From Gammaproteobacteria bacterium (lineage in GTDB: Bacteria; Pseudomonadota; Gammaproteobacteria; Pseudomonadales; Pseudohongiellaceae), in NCBI GenBank assembly GCA_012960305.1, contig DUBM01000011.1, positions 434,001 to 498,000 of the forward strand: a DNA stretch of 64,000 nucleotides, in the 5' to 3' direction. Under the pieces are notes generated by a model that had not been told where the DNA came from, did no database searches, and worked only from the letters and a program-made list of their open reading frames with translations. The translations under genes and the position numbers were made by a program. Position 1 is the first letter of the stretch. Every line of letters starts with the position of its first letter. Of this stretch, positions 52,522-61,630 are shown piece after piece.

Positions 52522-54825
52522 ATGCAGAAGTTTGGAATTGGCCAGCCAGTGACTCGTTATGAAGACAAAAGGCTGACCACTGGTGCGGGAAGCTATGTTG
52601 ATGACATAGAATTAGCGAATCAAAGCTTTGCGATTTTTGTCCGCTCTCCCCATGCCCATGCCAGAATTTTAAACATCGAAACCGACGCTGCGCGAGCATT
52701 GCCTGGAGTTCTCGGCGTCTACACTGCCACTGATTTAAAAGCCGCAGGTATAGGGAATATACCCTGCTTGGCTCCAGTAAAAAATCATGATGCTTCTTCT
52801 ATAGTTACCCCACCGCGCCCGGCGCTAGCTACGGATCGGGTCCGTCATGTCGGAGATGCCGTTGCGATGGTAGTTGCTGAAACAATTGATCAGGCACAAG
52901 ATGCAGCAGAACAAATCTGGGTAGATTACGAAGAGCTCCCCTGTGTCGTAAACACTGACAAAGCACTGAAAAGTGCAGCTCAAGTTTGGGACGAGGCGCC
53001 GAATAATCGATGCATGGATTGGGCAACTGGTGATTATGCTGCATCTGAAACGGCAATCCAAAACGCAACGCACCAAATCGATCTCAAACTAATAAACAAT
53101 CGTGTTGTACCAAATTCAATGGAAACCCGCGGCGCCATAGCTTCGATCGAGGAAGATACTGGCCGTTTGGTCCTAAGAGTTTCTTGTCAAGGCGTCCATA
53201 TCATTCGCCAAATTTTGGCCAACATGATTTTTAATGTTCCCGAAGAAGAGATCCATGTTCTATGCGATGACGTTGGCGGTGGCTTCGGCATGAAAGTATT
53301 CTTATTCCCTGAGTATGTGGCTACTCTTTTTGCCGCCAAGCAACTGCAGCAGCCAGTAAAATGGATTTCAGAACGCAACGAGGCTTTCGTCAGTGACTCC
53401 CATGGCCGCGATAATGTTACCAACATGAAATTAGGACTCAATGAGAAAGCAGAGATCGTAGGATTGCAGGTGAGCACCATTGCAAATCTCGGTGGCTATT
53501 TATCTAATTTTGCTCCGTTCGTCGCGACAGAAGCCGGTTATTCGATGCTGGTGGGTTGTTATAAAATTCCAGAAGTTGGCGTCAAGGTTCAGGGTGTATT
53601 TACTAACACCGCACCGGTCGATGCCTATCGAGGCGCAGGCCGACCAGAAGCAATATATGCCATAGAAAGATTGTTAGATACAGCGGCTCTAGATTTAAAT
53701 ATTTCACCTGCAGAAATCCGTAAAAGGAATTTTATTACTTCAGCAGATATGCCCTATGAAACCTCATTGGGATCTATTTATGACTCAGGAGATTTCGAAA
53801 AAAACCTAGATGATGCCTTAGAAATTGCTCAATGGGATGAGTTCGAGTCTCGCCGCTCCTCAGCAAAGTTTCGAGGCAAACTGAGAGGCATCGGGTTAGC
53901 TACTTATATAGAGCGATGTGCGGGTGGCGCACCAGAGCAAGCAAGATTAGAAGTTTCCAGTGATGGTCATATCACTCTTTACATAGGCACTCTTTCTAAT
54001 GGTCAGGGCCATGAGACTGCTTTTCGGCAGATCATTTTTGAATCCTTGGGCGTAGCCTTTGATGACATAACAATTATTCAAGGGGATACCGATCGAATAG
54101 AAACCGGAGGTGGAACTATGGGCTCTCGCTCAGTACCAGTTGGTGGTTCAGCCATTAAAGGAGCTAGCGGAAAACTGATCGAAACTGCAAAAATTAAGGC
54201 TGCTGAAATATTAGAAACTGCAATTGAAGATATCGAATTCCAGAATGGCGAATTTCGTATTGTTGGTACTGACAGAGTGCAAAGTTTTCAGAATGTCGCT
54301 AGAGCTGCTGCTCCTGAAGACGGCGGACCCAGCTTTGATGAACAAGACATTTTTGCGCCCAGCTCAGCAACTTATCCGAACGGCACCCATATCTGCGAGT
54401 TAGAAATTGACAAAGATACGGGCACTGTTGAAGTGGTGACCTATACCGTCGTGGATGATTTCGGCAAAGTGATTAATCCGTTACTGTTGGAGGGTCAAGT
54501 TCACGGAGGCATTGCGCAAGGACTGGGACAGGCCTTGTTGGAGTACTGCGCTTATGACGAGGAGTCGGGCCAAATGTTGTCAGCAACGTTTATGGACTAC
54601 ACCATGCCAAGAGCGGATAATTTTCCTGACATCCATTTTCAGCGCAATGAAGTGCCGTGCACTACAAATCCTTTGGGAATAAAGGGAGCTGGAGAGGCGG
54701 GCGCAATTGGTGCGCCCCCCGCTATTATCAATGCGATCGTAAATGCCTTAAAAGGTTTAGGAGTGCGACATGTTGATATGCCGGTTACTCCTGATAAGCT
54801 GTGGCAAATAATGCAGGCTAACTAG
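52522..54825 (+). CDS. Second molybdopterin-binding large subunit, CoxL-like, without own S and M genes
   Basis: ATG 52522 with AAGGA upstream gives 767 aa; the track's GTG start adds nine residues. Marks: FGIGQPVTRYEDKRLTTGAGSYVDDIE, DDVGGGFGMK, the active-site loop DAYRGAGR at about residue 365 (form II type) and NPLGIKGAGEAGAIGAPPA with the catalytic Glu. It diverges from the first large subunit in many blocks, so it probably acts on a different substrate. No small or medium subunit gene is nearby in this direction, so it may borrow those of the divergent operon. The beta-helix gene converges on it. Confidence 0.9.
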   Translation: MQKFGIGQPVTRYEDKRLTTGAGSYVDDIELANQSFAIFVRSPHAHARILNIETDAARALPGVLGVYTATDLKAAGIGNIPCLAPVKNHDASSIVTPPRPALATDRVRHVGDAVAMVVAETIDQAQDAAEQIWVDYEELPCVVNTDKALKSAAQVWDEAPNNRCMDWATGDYAASETAIQNATHQIDLKLINNRVVPNSMETRGAIASIEEDTGRLVLRVSCQGVHIIRQILANMIFNVPEEEIHVLCDDVGGGFGMKVFLFPEYVATLFAAKQLQQPVKWISERNEAFVSDSHGRDNVTNMKLGLNEKAEIVGLQVSTIANLGGYLSNFAPFVATEAGYSMLVGCYKIPEVGVKVQGVFTNTAPVDAYRGAGRPEAIYAIERLLDTAALDLNISPAEIRKRNFITSADMPYETSLGSIYDSGDFEKNLDDALEIAQWDEFESRRSSAKFRGKLRGIGLATYIERCAGGAPEQARLEVSSDGHITLYIGTLSNGQGHETAFRQIIFESLGVAFDDITIIQGDTDRIETGGGTMGSRSVPVGGSAIKGASGKLIETAKIKAAEILETAIEDIEFQNGEFRIVGTDRVQSFQNVARAAAPEDGGPSFDEQDIFAPSSATYPNGTHICELEIDKDTGTVEVVTYTVVDDFGKVINPLLLEGQVHGGIAQGLGQALLEYCAYDEESGQMLSATFMDYTMPRADNFPDIHFQRNEVPCTTNPLGIKGAGEAGAIGAPPAIINAIVNALKGLGVRHVDMPVTPDKLWQIMQAN

Positions 54826-54848
54826 CTTTGCCTCAATAATTCTAAGCG

Positions 54849-56282
54849 TTATTGCGGAGCCGATTTTAACAGCGGCTCAAACTCCAGGAAGCTGTTTGGA
54901 GCTAATTCACTGGCTGAATTGTAAATGCTAGGGAGCTCTCCCCCCCAGTAATTATTCCGCGCCGTTACTTTTTGATCAAGCATCCGAATTGAGCCTTTCT
55001 CATTGTCCATAATTCGATTGTTTCCCTGACTGCCCAATTCACCGCCACCAAAATCTACAATTGCGTCTAGCTTGTTCCCACCGCCGTGGTTATTAAATGA
55101 AAATCCATAGCCAGTTGTGCCAACGATATGCGTATTTTCTACCAACAGAGACATTTTTGCGCCGCTATTCTCGATTGGTTGGTAATTAACCGAAATTCCT
55201 CCCCCACCCTGACGCGGGTCTCCGCCTATAATCTGCGTGTTCCTGATTTCTATATCCAGCTCCGAATTTATCCCTGCATTTGAGAACTGAATTGGATCTG
55301 AAGCAGCACTTTTAATAACCGTATCGATTATTCTAAATTTTAACTTACACGCAGTGCACCAATTAGCCTTATCGGGTCGAGGATCACCAAACATATACGA
55401 CTCAATTCCAGTATTAGAGACACTGCCAACTCCTTTGGGGTTTTCAAATTGATAATTTTGCACCAACATCTCTTGCTCTGACTGACCCATGAGATAGGGA
55501 ATAATGCTGTCAGAATTCCTGCCTCCATGACCCAGATTACTAGCCGTTGAGTCCAATATAGTGGTGGTAACTTTGCTGGTCTCACGTGTACGAACAAAAT
55601 AAGCGCGGCCGCCCAAATCCGAAAAACTATTTCTCTGGAAATGATATTCACCAATGCTTGCGCCGGAATGAAAAACACGTATAGCACCAAGGTCGAAGCC
55701 ATCAAAGAATTCACTGTCTTCAATTCGCACATTCTCAATAGTCCCCGCTACAGCATTTAAACTAATTGAGTAAACCAAACCGCGCTCATCTACTATATGA
55801 TTCTGGGCGTTTCCTGAAAAACTATTGTGGTGAATAAATGCGCCAGAATAATTCGTATTCGCGCCTGCAATACCGTAGCCACGCATATCCAAAAAGTGGA
55901 TACCCGCAACTTCATTTTCACCTGCTAATTGAACAATGATTCCAGCCTGATAGTCCGTAGTATTAGTAAGCTTTACCCTATCAGCCGGTTCGGTGATTAA
56001 TCGTCCCTGTCGATCGACTCCTAATAATTTTTGTCCGGAACGAAGAGAAATACCCCCATCTAAGATCTCGCCACTGGCAATTAGATATATTGTATCTCCT
56101 GCTTCAGAGACCGCCTCAGCCTGACGCAGGGAATTAAATGGCACGGTCAAAGAACCGTCACCACCACTAATCGCAGATGCTGAAATATAGTATTGACTTG
56201 CACTGTCCTGGGCGAATGCCGCGACTGAAAAACTAAGAATACCTAGCAGAGTCAGAAGGGTGAGCGATTTAGTCATTTTCAT
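54849..56282 (-). CDS. Exported right-handed beta-helix repeat protein
   Basis: I start at ATG 56282, giving 477 aa with signal peptide MKMTKSLTLLTLLGILSFSVAAFAQ. The ORF is open 51 codons further upstream, covering a 15-base tandem repeat. The mature protein opens YYISASAISGGDGSLTVPFNSL, an entry typical of pectate-lyase-like folds, and continues with short parallel beta-helix rungs such as AGIHFLDMRGYGIAG, VRIEDSEFFDGFDLGAIRV and NTHIVGTTGYGFSFNNHGG. No catalytic residue is evident. It may bind or cleave a polysaccharide, or be structural. Convergent with the second CoxL-like gene. Confidence 0.8.
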   Translation of the reverse strand: MKMTKSLTLLTLLGILSFSVAAFAQDSASQYYISASAISGGDGSLTVPFNSLRQAEAVSEAGDTIYLIASGEILDGGISLRSGQKLLGVDRQGRLITEPADRVKLTNTTDYQAGIIVQLAGENEVAGIHFLDMRGYGIAGANTNYSGAFIHHNSFSGNAQNHIVDERGLVYSISLNAVAGTIENVRIEDSEFFDGFDLGAIRVFHSGASIGEYHFQRNSFSDLGGRAYFVRTRETSKVTTTILDSTASNLGHGGRNSDSIIPYLMGQSEQEMLVQNYQFENPKGVGSVSNTGIESYMFGDPRPDKANWCTACKLKFRIIDTVIKSAASDPIQFSNAGINSELDIEIRNTQIIGGDPRQGGGGISVNYQPIENSGAKMSLLVENTHIVGTTGYGFSFNNHGGGNKLDAIVDFGGGELGSQGNNRIMDNEKGSIRMLDQKVTARNNYWGGELPSIYNSASELAPNSFLEFEPLLKSAPQ

Positions 56283-56294
56283 AGCAATTTCAAG

Positions 56295-56354
56295 CCAGTA
56301 AGTTGATAACCATTTAATTGATAACCAGTGAGCTGATAAAGAGTAACTAGTTAA
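56295..56354. repeat. 15-base tandem repeat upstream of the beta-helix gene
   Basis: Three good copies (ccagtaagttgataa, ccatttaattgataa, ccagtgagctgataa) and a degenerate fourth (agagtaactagttaa) stand head to tail just before the likely start codon. If translated in the long ORF they give LSAHW LSIKW LSTYW. They could be part of a longer leader or of the 5' untranslated region. Confidence 0.8.
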
Positions 56355-56626
56355 GAAGCCATTAAATAACTGACTCTTCCGCGAACTGGAATCAGAGGAA
56401 CGATTGATAATAGAGTGTCGAGATAGTATCTGCAATCGACTCAGTCTTTGCCGTCATATGTTCAGCGTTATGCCTAGCATGATCATTCTTGGGCTCGGGA
56501 TAGCGGCCTTATAGGACTTGCCGGCGTCAAGCTGTGGCTAAGCTTACGAAAAACTACTGTACCGAGAAAATTGGAGATTTCTGGAGGAAACCGCTAGCAT
56601 GTTTAATCCAACGTGAATCCGCAGAA

Positions 56627-58471
56627 ATGAATCTCATGACTCTCATAGCTCTCGCAAGTAAGAAACTATCAGACTGTTTACTCCATGCCACAGTTCTTGG
56701 TGGCCTTCTGACATTTCCTCTGATGCTATGTGCACAGACTTCTTTGCAAGATTCTTTTAAACCCTTAACTCAAGATATGCTCAACAATCCTGCTCCTGAA
56801 GATTGGTTAATGTGGCGTGGTAACTACAGCAATTGGGGCTATAGCGAACTAGATCAGGTTGATCGAAATAATGTAGGCGGACTGCAGTTGGCTTGGTCAT
56901 GGGCCTTTGCTCCCGCAGCACCTGGTTCCAATGGTATGCAGGTCGAGCCAACGGTTTATGACGGTATTATGTATGTGCGTCATTCCGATGAAAAATATTC
57001 GGCACATGATGCCGCCAGTGGCGATCTAATCTGGCAGTACTCACGCCCCCTGCATCCAGATATTTTAGCAGGTGATACGCGACTCACTATTCACCGAGGT
57101 CGCGGCGTATTTATATATGAAGACAAATTAATTTCACATGCTACCGATGGTATGTTGTTCGCCTTGGATCCTCGTACAGGTCGACTACTGTGGGAAGCTG
57201 CAATGACCGACCACACGAAGGGCCAACAGCCCAGCGGGGCACCAGTCGTGTTCGGTGGCTCAATTGCAGTCCCTTATAATTGCACCGCATGGACCTCCGC
57301 TGAGCCCTGCCATATGTCGGCCTATGATGCAGATAATGGGGATTTACTGTGGAGATGGTTCACTAGCCCTACTCCTGATGACCCCATGCATCAAACCTGG
57401 GGAGATGAACCTCAAATCTATCCTCTTGAACAACGCAGAAACATGTCCCCCTGGAATACCCCTGCAGTTGATAGTGAAAGGGGCCTATTCATCTTCGGTA
57501 TTGGCTCTAGCGCGCCTCAGCAACCTGACCTTGCGGGCACCAATGGCGAGTGGCCAGACCGTTTGTATCAAGGGTCGACTGTAGCTCTGGATTACCGAAC
57601 TGGCGAGTTGGTCTGGTGGGCACAACATCATTCGGACATGTGGAATGATGATTCCATATATGATCGAATCTTGGTCGATGTTCCGGTTAACCCTGACCCA
57701 CCTAATGCACTTGGTATTCGTCCTAATATTGATCCAAGTGAAACTCGAGAATTGGTCATTGGTTCGTTTTCAAAAGACGCAATCTTCTATGCCTATGATC
57801 GAACAGATGGCACTTTCCTTTATGCGCGACCCACTGCCTATCAAAATGTAATCTCCGGATATGATGGGACAACTGGCGCTTATATTACCAACCCCAACGC
57901 CATAATGATCGCAGATGAAAGTCATGAGAGAACTATTTGTCGAGAAAATCGACAAATTCCACAAGGCGCATACAGCCCATTAACAAACGCCTATTATGTA
58001 CCAGCATTTAACGGTCCTTGTTCTGTGATGCGGGTAAACTCATTAACGCCTTCGATCATAACTGGCTACAACACCTCATACATAGCGACTGTGCCTAGCC
58101 CAGCCGAACAACTTGGCCAACCAGAAGCTATCGATGTGACGACCGGAAAGACACTCTGGCGTCTCGAAAGAGAAGCACCTCTATACGGTATGTTAACTAC
58201 CGGTGGTGGACTGCTCTTTGCAGCTGACACCAATCGTCGCTTCTATGCCATTGATCAATGGACTGGAGAGACCTTATGGCAAACTATTCTCAACGGTGCC
58301 AGCGACATGGCTCCGATCTCATTCGCAGCTGATGGACGGCAGTACATAGCAGTTCTGTCCCCCAGCGGCACCCAAGCTGCCGCACAACACGCTGGTCAAC
58401 TGGGGATTAGAGCAAGTACCGGAGTTGGGAATATTGGCCATACCTTGTTCGTTTTCGCTCTACCTGAATAA
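56627..58471 (+). CDS. PQQ-dependent dehydrogenase (third quinoprotein)
   Basis: ATG 56627 gives 614 aa with a leader (LMTLIALASKKL, hydrophobic LLTFPLMLCAQ); the track's GTG start at 56534 is an alternative. The propeller opens PEDWLMWRGNYSNWGYSELDQVDRNNVGGLQLAWSW, and the active-site region is VWWAQHHSDMWNDDSIYD with Asp residues. It closes with a GETLWQTILNG blade and IAVLSPSG. There is no CxxCH motif, so electrons go to a separate acceptor. By eye it is closer in its N-terminal blade to the quinohaemoprotein at 35459 than to the enzyme at 17495. It stands alone between the divergent beta-helix gene and uup. Confidence 0.88.
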   Translation: MNLMTLIALASKKLSDCLLHATVLGGLLTFPLMLCAQTSLQDSFKPLTQDMLNNPAPEDWLMWRGNYSNWGYSELDQVDRNNVGGLQLAWSWAFAPAAPGSNGMQVEPTVYDGIMYVRHSDEKYSAHDAASGDLIWQYSRPLHPDILAGDTRLTIHRGRGVFIYEDKLISHATDGMLFALDPRTGRLLWEAAMTDHTKGQQPSGAPVVFGGSIAVPYNCTAWTSAEPCHMSAYDADNGDLLWRWFTSPTPDDPMHQTWGDEPQIYPLEQRRNMSPWNTPAVDSERGLFIFGIGSSAPQQPDLAGTNGEWPDRLYQGSTVALDYRTGELVWWAQHHSDMWNDDSIYDRILVDVPVNPDPPNALGIRPNIDPSETRELVIGSFSKDAIFYAYDRTDGTFLYARPTAYQNVISGYDGTTGAYITNPNAIMIADESHERTICRENRQIPQGAYSPLTNAYYVPAFNGPCSVMRVNSLTPSIITGYNTSYIATVPSPAEQLGQPEAIDVTTGKTLWRLEREAPLYGMLTTGGGLLFAADTNRRFYAIDQWTGETLWQTILNGASDMAPISFAADGRQYIAVLSPSGTQAAAQHAGQLGIRASTGVGNIGHTLFVFALPE

Positions 58472-58563
58472 TTAATTGCGTGCCCCTGGTTTTTGATTTC
58501 TATCTTCTTGTCGCTTATCGGTTAGAATGGGCGCCCAAAATTTCTCAGTCGTCCTGATTTTTC

Positions 58564-60465
58564 ATGCCTCTTGTTCGCTTAGATAAAGTTTCCCTAAATT
58601 TCGGTACCCACATCATCCTCGATGAAGTCGATTTCATGCTGAAAAAAGGATCTCGATACGGCCTTTTAGGTCGTAATGGCGCTGGCAAAACTACTCTGAT
58701 GAAAATCATCGCAGGATCGGTTGCACCGGATGGTGGCGAGCGCTGGCTGCGCTCTGGAGTCGAAATCACTTGGTTAGAACAGTTGCTTCCTGAAGCTGAT
58801 AGGCAAACAGTCTATGACATGGTTGCTGACGGTTTAGCCGAAATTGGCACTTTATTAAAGCAATATCACCACCTTACTCTCGACTACGAACATGCTGACA
58901 TAGCCGAACTCGAAAGAGTACAGAATCAATTAGAAGCCAAGCAGGGTTGGAGTCTCGGCCAGCGAGTTGACTCAGTTATCACTCAGTTAGATTTACCTGC
59001 AGATAAACTCATGTCCGAGCTTTCTGGAGGTTGGCGCAAACGTGTTGCACTGGCTCGCGCCTTGGTACGAGAACCGGAATGCTTACTCTTAGATGAACCT
59101 ACCAATCACTTGGATATACCCACTATCGAATGGCTGGAGAAACAGCTAAAAGATTATCAAGGCGCACTACTTTTAGTGACTCACGACCGGACATTTTTAC
59201 AAAATGTGGTAAATGGAATAGCTGAGATCGATCGTGGTCATATCTATCAATTTGAAGGCAGCTTTGAACATTTTTTACGTTTTAGGGAACAAGAATTAGC
59301 CGCAGAAGAAACCGCAAACAAGCTTTTCGATAAAAAACTTGCGGAAGAAGAGGTCTGGATTCGCCAAGGTATTAAAGCTCGACGTACACGCAATGAAGGT
59401 CGTGTTCGGGCCTTGGAATCGATGCGTAAAGAACGAGGAGACAGGCGAAATCTGCAAGGAAATGCGAAATTCAAAGTAAACGCTTCTGAAAATTCTGGCA
59501 AGATTGTGGCGGAACTCGATCACGTGAGTCACGCCTTCCAAGATAATATTGTTATTGAGGACTTTTCTACCACAATCATTCGCGGTGATCGTATAGGTAT
59601 TGTTGGAGCGAATGGTGCGGGAAAATCTACTTTACTCAAAATTCTATTAAACAAGTTAGTACCTGATACAGGCAAAGTTAAGTTGGGTACAAAAATGGAA
59701 GTAGCTTACTTCGATCAACTCCGTGAGCACCTAGACATGGAAAAAAATCTGATCGACAACGTCAGTGATGGACAAGATTTTATCGAAATAAATGGTAAAC
59801 AAAAACACGTTATCAGCTATCTAAGCGAATTCCTGTTCACTCCAGATCGAATAAGAACTCCTGCCAAAGCTTTATCTGGTGGGGAGCAAAATCGAGCCAT
59901 ACTTGCCAAAGTATTCAGCAAGCCGGCAAATGTCCTGGTTTTAGATGAGCCAACTAACGACCTAGACATCGAAACCCTCGAGTTATTGGAAGATATTCTG
60001 CTCAAATTTGCAGGTACTGTCCTATTAGTAAGTCATGATAGGCGCTTCATGGATAACGTGGTGACATCGCTCATGGTATTTGAAGGCGACGGAAAGATTA
60101 ATGAATACGTTGGCGGCTATAGTGATTGGTCGCGAAAAGGAGGCAAGCTCCTAGCCATCGGCAAATCTGAGGGGAATAATGCAGTCGCCAGTGAGAAAAA
60201 ACCCACCTTACTTCAACAAGAAGCAGTCAAGAAATCAAAAAAGCTTTCTTATAACGAACAAAAAGAGTTAGACCAACAACCAAAACTAATCGAACAACTG
60301 GAAGCAGAACAGTCGCGACTGGAAGAACTCATAGCACTGCCGAATTTTTACCAAGATCCAAAAATAAATGTCGAAGATATCTTGCAACAAGTAGCTCGCA
60401 ACCAGAATGAGCTGAAGAATTCTTATCAACGCTGGGAGCAGTTGGAAGAATTAAAAAAAGGCTAA
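58564..60465 (+). CDS. uup: ABC-F ATPase Uup
   Basis: The protein has 633 aa with two complete ATP-binding cassettes on one chain and no membrane domain, as in ABC-F. Walker A motifs are GRNGAGKTT (about 36) and GANGAGKST (about 350). Signature motifs are LSGGWRKRVALARA and LSGGEQNRAILAKV. Walker B motifs are LLLDEPTNHLD and LVLDEPTNDLD. The linker has a basic ARRTRNEGRVRALE. The C-terminal 80 residues are a charged coiled coil (KLSYNEQKELDQQPKLIEQLEAEQ), the Uup-type DNA- or ribosome-contacting tail. Uup acts in ribosome-linked tasks and influences transposon excision precision. It is the most ordinary housekeeping gene in the window. Confidence 0.93.
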   Translation: MPLVRLDKVSLNFGTHIILDEVDFMLKKGSRYGLLGRNGAGKTTLMKIIAGSVAPDGGERWLRSGVEITWLEQLLPEADRQTVYDMVADGLAEIGTLLKQYHHLTLDYEHADIAELERVQNQLEAKQGWSLGQRVDSVITQLDLPADKLMSELSGGWRKRVALARALVREPECLLLDEPTNHLDIPTIEWLEKQLKDYQGALLLVTHDRTFLQNVVNGIAEIDRGHIYQFEGSFEHFLRFREQELAAEETANKLFDKKLAEEEVWIRQGIKARRTRNEGRVRALESMRKERGDRRNLQGNAKFKVNASENSGKIVAELDHVSHAFQDNIVIEDFSTTIIRGDRIGIVGANGAGKSTLLKILLNKLVPDTGKVKLGTKMEVAYFDQLREHLDMEKNLIDNVSDGQDFIEINGKQKHVISYLSEFLFTPDRIRTPAKALSGGEQNRAILAKVFSKPANVLVLDEPTNDLDIETLELLEDILLKFAGTVLLVSHDRRFMDNVVTSLMVFEGDGKINEYVGGYSDWSRKGGKLLAIGKSEGNNAVASEKKPTLLQQEAVKKSKKLSYNEQKELDQQPKLIEQLEAEQSRLEELIALPNFYQDPKINVEDILQQVARNQNELKNSYQRWEQLEELKKG

Positions 60466-60656
60466 GAAAATTACGCATTCGATCCAAGGTGATGTACTAG
60501 CAAGGTCAGACTGCTAGAAACTCACAATATGCGAGTTGCCCGCAAACATATTGGAATTTTTTCAAGCACTACCACATCATCATTATGATGCTTTGAGCCT
60601 TCAGATTGATCCCCTGATTACTTTAAACACAAATTAATCCAGTGCCTTCTTACTTA

Positions 60657-61148
60657 TCAGTTCGCGCCTTTTGCTTTAGCTCGCTGCCCATTCAAGTATT
60701 GAATCAATGTTAGCGTTTCCTCGGGATCCATCCTACCAACTGGAGAGTTACTATACGTCGAAAACAGCACCTTACCGCTTCTTGACAGAACAAATTCACT
60801 AGGCTGTATATGGTCCCGGCGCGTTTCCCACCAGGCACCGATACGAACACCATCTTCTCTAGTCATACCGAAAGCAACAGGAAATCCAAGATTCGCAGCG
60901 ATTTCAGCTGTTTTTTCTTCATCATCAACAGTTCCAGCGATAACTGAAACCCCTTGTTCCTGAAACGCAGCACGGCGCTCTTCATAACCAGCCAAAAGAC
61001 GGCGACAATAGGGTCACCAGTGCCCTCGATAGAAAAGTACCACTGTCATCGGGGATCGTAAGTCATCAGGGAGATCTATACTCTTACCGCCGACAACTTT
61101 TAGTGCCAAAGACGGGAAAAGATCCCCAGAATTTAACTTTTCAGCCAT
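60657..61148 (-). CDS. Peroxiredoxin-like protein, probable selenoprotein (UGA at the first Cys of CxxC)
   Basis: The ORF track shows only 60657-60995. From ATG 61148 the frame reads 163 residues if one TGA at 61014-61016 is decoded: MAEKLNSGDLFP, TVVLFYRGHW, UGA, PYCRRLLAGYEERRAAFQEQ, and on to GVRIGAWW, FVLSRSGKVLF and VGRMDPEETL. The motif YRGxWCPYCRR is that of AhpC/TSA-like redoxins, and the TGA stands at the first cysteine, giving UPYC. Selenocysteine at this site is a known form of bacterial peroxiredoxin-like proteins. Upstream and downstream parts remain in one frame and both match the family, so the TGA is the only interruption. A weak hairpin follows the TGA; it is not decisive. 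If not Sec, it is a nonsense pseudogene. Confidence 0.82.
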
Positions 61149-61630
61149 TTTACTTCCACTTAACTGGGTGGGTAACCAAACTCATATAGTAAGTTACATT
61201 GTAAATAATGCAATTTCTCAATTATTTACGCAACTAAGCTCAATTTAACCACATCATGTATTGCTGATCCTTACGATCCACTATATATCCGGAAAGCCGC
61301 GAATTTCGTGACCAGAACACCAGGTTGTATGCCAAATAAATCACAACCCTACCTCAATAAAAACCCTAAAAGGACGATACAGAACCGGGATTTGGGGAAC
61401 TGAAAAGACAGCTATGTCTGCAAACTAAATGCAAATGATTATCATTAGCGAATGATCGTTCAGTTTTTTACAATTTGTGTGGACTTTTGCTTGGTTGGAA
61501 TCTATGCTCCGGACAAGGAGATAACCCTAATTATTTCGACGCCTTTAAGCTGAATCATAGGGTTTATAATTAAAACCAGAGCTTTCAACCTGAGCTCAAT
61601 ATCATAACTAATACTTCAAAGGGGAAGTAA
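61149..61630. other. Promoter region of the TonB-dependent receptor, otherwise no gene seen
   Basis: About 480 AT-rich bases lie between two divergent genes. I saw no convincing ORF or RNA. It contains the Fur-like box at 61431-61449, and AAAGGGGAAG is the ribosome site for the receptor just before 61631. Confidence 0.7.
61431..61449. promoter_or_regulatory. Fur box-like operator
   Basis: gcaaatgattatcattagc matches the classic 19-base Fur consensus (GATAATGATAATCATTATC) at 15 of 19 positions, with the core ATGATNATCATT intact. It lies about 180 bases upstream of the TonB-dependent receptor ATG. Iron-responsive repression of that gene is the natural reading. Confidence 0.72.
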
